From the NCBI GenBank assembly GCA_017475415.1, contig JAFVFM010000152.1, positions 1-6,252 on the forward strand: a DNA stretch of 6,252 nt, read 5' to 3'. The notes beneath the pieces are model-generated. The model saw nothing but the letters and a program-made list of their open reading frames with translations, did not search any database and was not told where the DNA came from. This document shows, piece by piece, positions 5,530 through 6,252 of the stretch (positions within the stretch are counted from its first letter, which is position 1; the number at the start of each line of letters is the position of its first letter). Source of the stretch: Solobacterium sp. (GTDB taxonomy: Bacteria; Bacillota_I; Bacilli_A; Erysipelotrichales; Erysipelotrichaceae). Made by a program: the position numbers and the translations under genes.

Positions 5530-6252
5530 TATTTCGTAATTTGTTTGAAAGGCACAACGCCTTCAACTGCTTTCTTTATACTAATCTCTTCTTCATTATT
5601 GTCTAAATCAATTAATACATATTTACGATTTCCCATGCCTAATTCATGCATATAGCTTAATTGGTGTAGGCCATGTCGCGATTCCATACGTTCTACTAAA
5701 TCATGATTGTCTTTTTCTTGCATTGCATAAATTAAATCTACACTAGCACTATCAATTGCACAGATATCTAAAGAAGATAAGATACCAACATTAGGTGTAA
5801 CAACAGGTTGCGCTTGTACACCTTCGCAATCACAAGATACAGACATATTACGCATTACGTTGACATAACATACATTTTCACCAAAGTAATCGATAGTAGC
5901 CTTAGTGGATTCACTAATCTTTTCCATGAGTTCTTCTTCTACAACACCCCAATCATTACCATTTTTGGCATGTATCCATCCTTTACCAATTCTTCCATCT
6001 GCACAACCTATACCAATATTTTTGTTGGAGCCACCAAAGCCACCCATAGTATGACCTTTAAAATGTGTTAAGCAGAATAAAGAATCATAATTCAGCATAG
6101 ATTTACCTACACTCATTTCTTTAAACCATTTACCATTCTTGACTGGTAGTGTGGCTGTACCATCTGCATCTGTAATATCTACTTCACAAAATGTCCAACC
6201 ATTTACCTTTAAGGTTTCTCTATGCTCTTCTGTTGTATAACGGTCACCAACA
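5529..6252 (-). CDS. DUF362 domain protein (5' end outside window)
   Basis: The reading frame stays open to the right edge, giving at least 240 C-terminal residues; the ATG at 6116 is internal, because 45 in-frame codons lie upstream of it in the window. Family blocks of DUF362 are clear: the HFKGHTMGGFGGSNKNIGIGCA stretch, GRIGKGWIH, then VCYVNVMRNMSVSCDCEG, then VGILSSLDICAIDSASVDLI, and near the end ESRHGLHQLSYMHELGMGNRKY. DUF362 proteins are widespread in anaerobes, often carry or accompany 4Fe-4S ferredoxin domains, and have no well-established reaction. No CxxCxxC ferredoxin cluster is present in the visible part. Cys residues in the GIGCA and CDCEG blocks are candidate functional positions. 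The stop overlaps the start of the ECF S-component gene, suggesting one operon and perhaps a shared cofactor. The function is unknown. Confidence 0.85.
   Translation of the reverse strand, partial: VGDRYTTEEHRETLKVNGWTFCEVDITDADGTATLPVKNGKWFKEMSVGKSMLNYDSLFCLTHFKGHTMGGFGGSNKNIGIGCADGRIGKGWIHAKNGNDWGVVEEELMEKISESTKATIDYFGENVCYVNVMRNMSVSCDCEGVQAQPVVTPNVGILSSLDICAIDSASVDLIYAMQEKDNHDLVERMESRHGLHQLSYMHELGMGNRKYVLIDLDNNEEEISIKKAVEGVVPFKQITK

Noticed and set aside
5321..5566. 81-codon minus-strand ORF overlapping the S component and DUF362 genes
   Set aside because: It lies in another frame across two well-supported genes and its product resembles no family.

Overview
The window is AT-rich, with short, well-spaced Shine-Dalgarno sites, ECF-type vitamin transport, an IS3-type transposase and cyclic-di-GMP enzymes. 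This points to a low-GC Bacillota; an Erysipelotrichia-like or clostridial gut or oral bacterium is my guess, but the sequence shows no marker gene that fixes the taxon.

Layout from left to right. Positions 1-140 hold the left end of an IS3-family insertion sequence (minus strand, running off the window) with the first 19 codons of its OrfA transposase. Its terminal TGA appears to supply the stop codon of the neighbouring permease. Positions 138-1542 (minus) carry a polar amino-acid ABC uptake operon: lipoprotein binding protein (784-1542), then permease (138-782). No ATPase gene is visible; it may have been separated by the IS. Between 1543 and 1779 lies an unannotated control region: a strong promoter, a 26-codon leader ORF with four consecutive histidine codons, and then mutually exclusive antiterminator and terminator hairpins. 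This is a classical ribosome-stalling attenuator and it suggests that the transporter is controlled by, and probably imports, histidine.

Positions 1780-3663 (minus) encode a 627-residue HD-GYP protein with a long N-terminal region I do not recognise. Positions 3853-4998 (plus) encode a multi-pass membrane GGDEF diguanylate cyclase. The two are divergently transcribed from a 189-bp intergenic region, so a predicted maker and a predicted breaker of cyclic-di-GMP are paired head to head.

A terminator at 5000-5030 separates the cyclase from a convergent minus-strand operon: a DUF362 protein (5529 to beyond 6252) overlapping by one base with an ECF transporter S component. The S-component reading frame is broken at about 5215-5221 by an apparent one-base loss in an A-rich tract; its C-terminal half (down to 5009) is intact in the -1 frame.

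The most notable item is the histidine leader-peptide attenuator. Such loci in Bacillota are more often controlled by T-boxes, and the element gives a substrate prediction that the transporter proteins alone do not.
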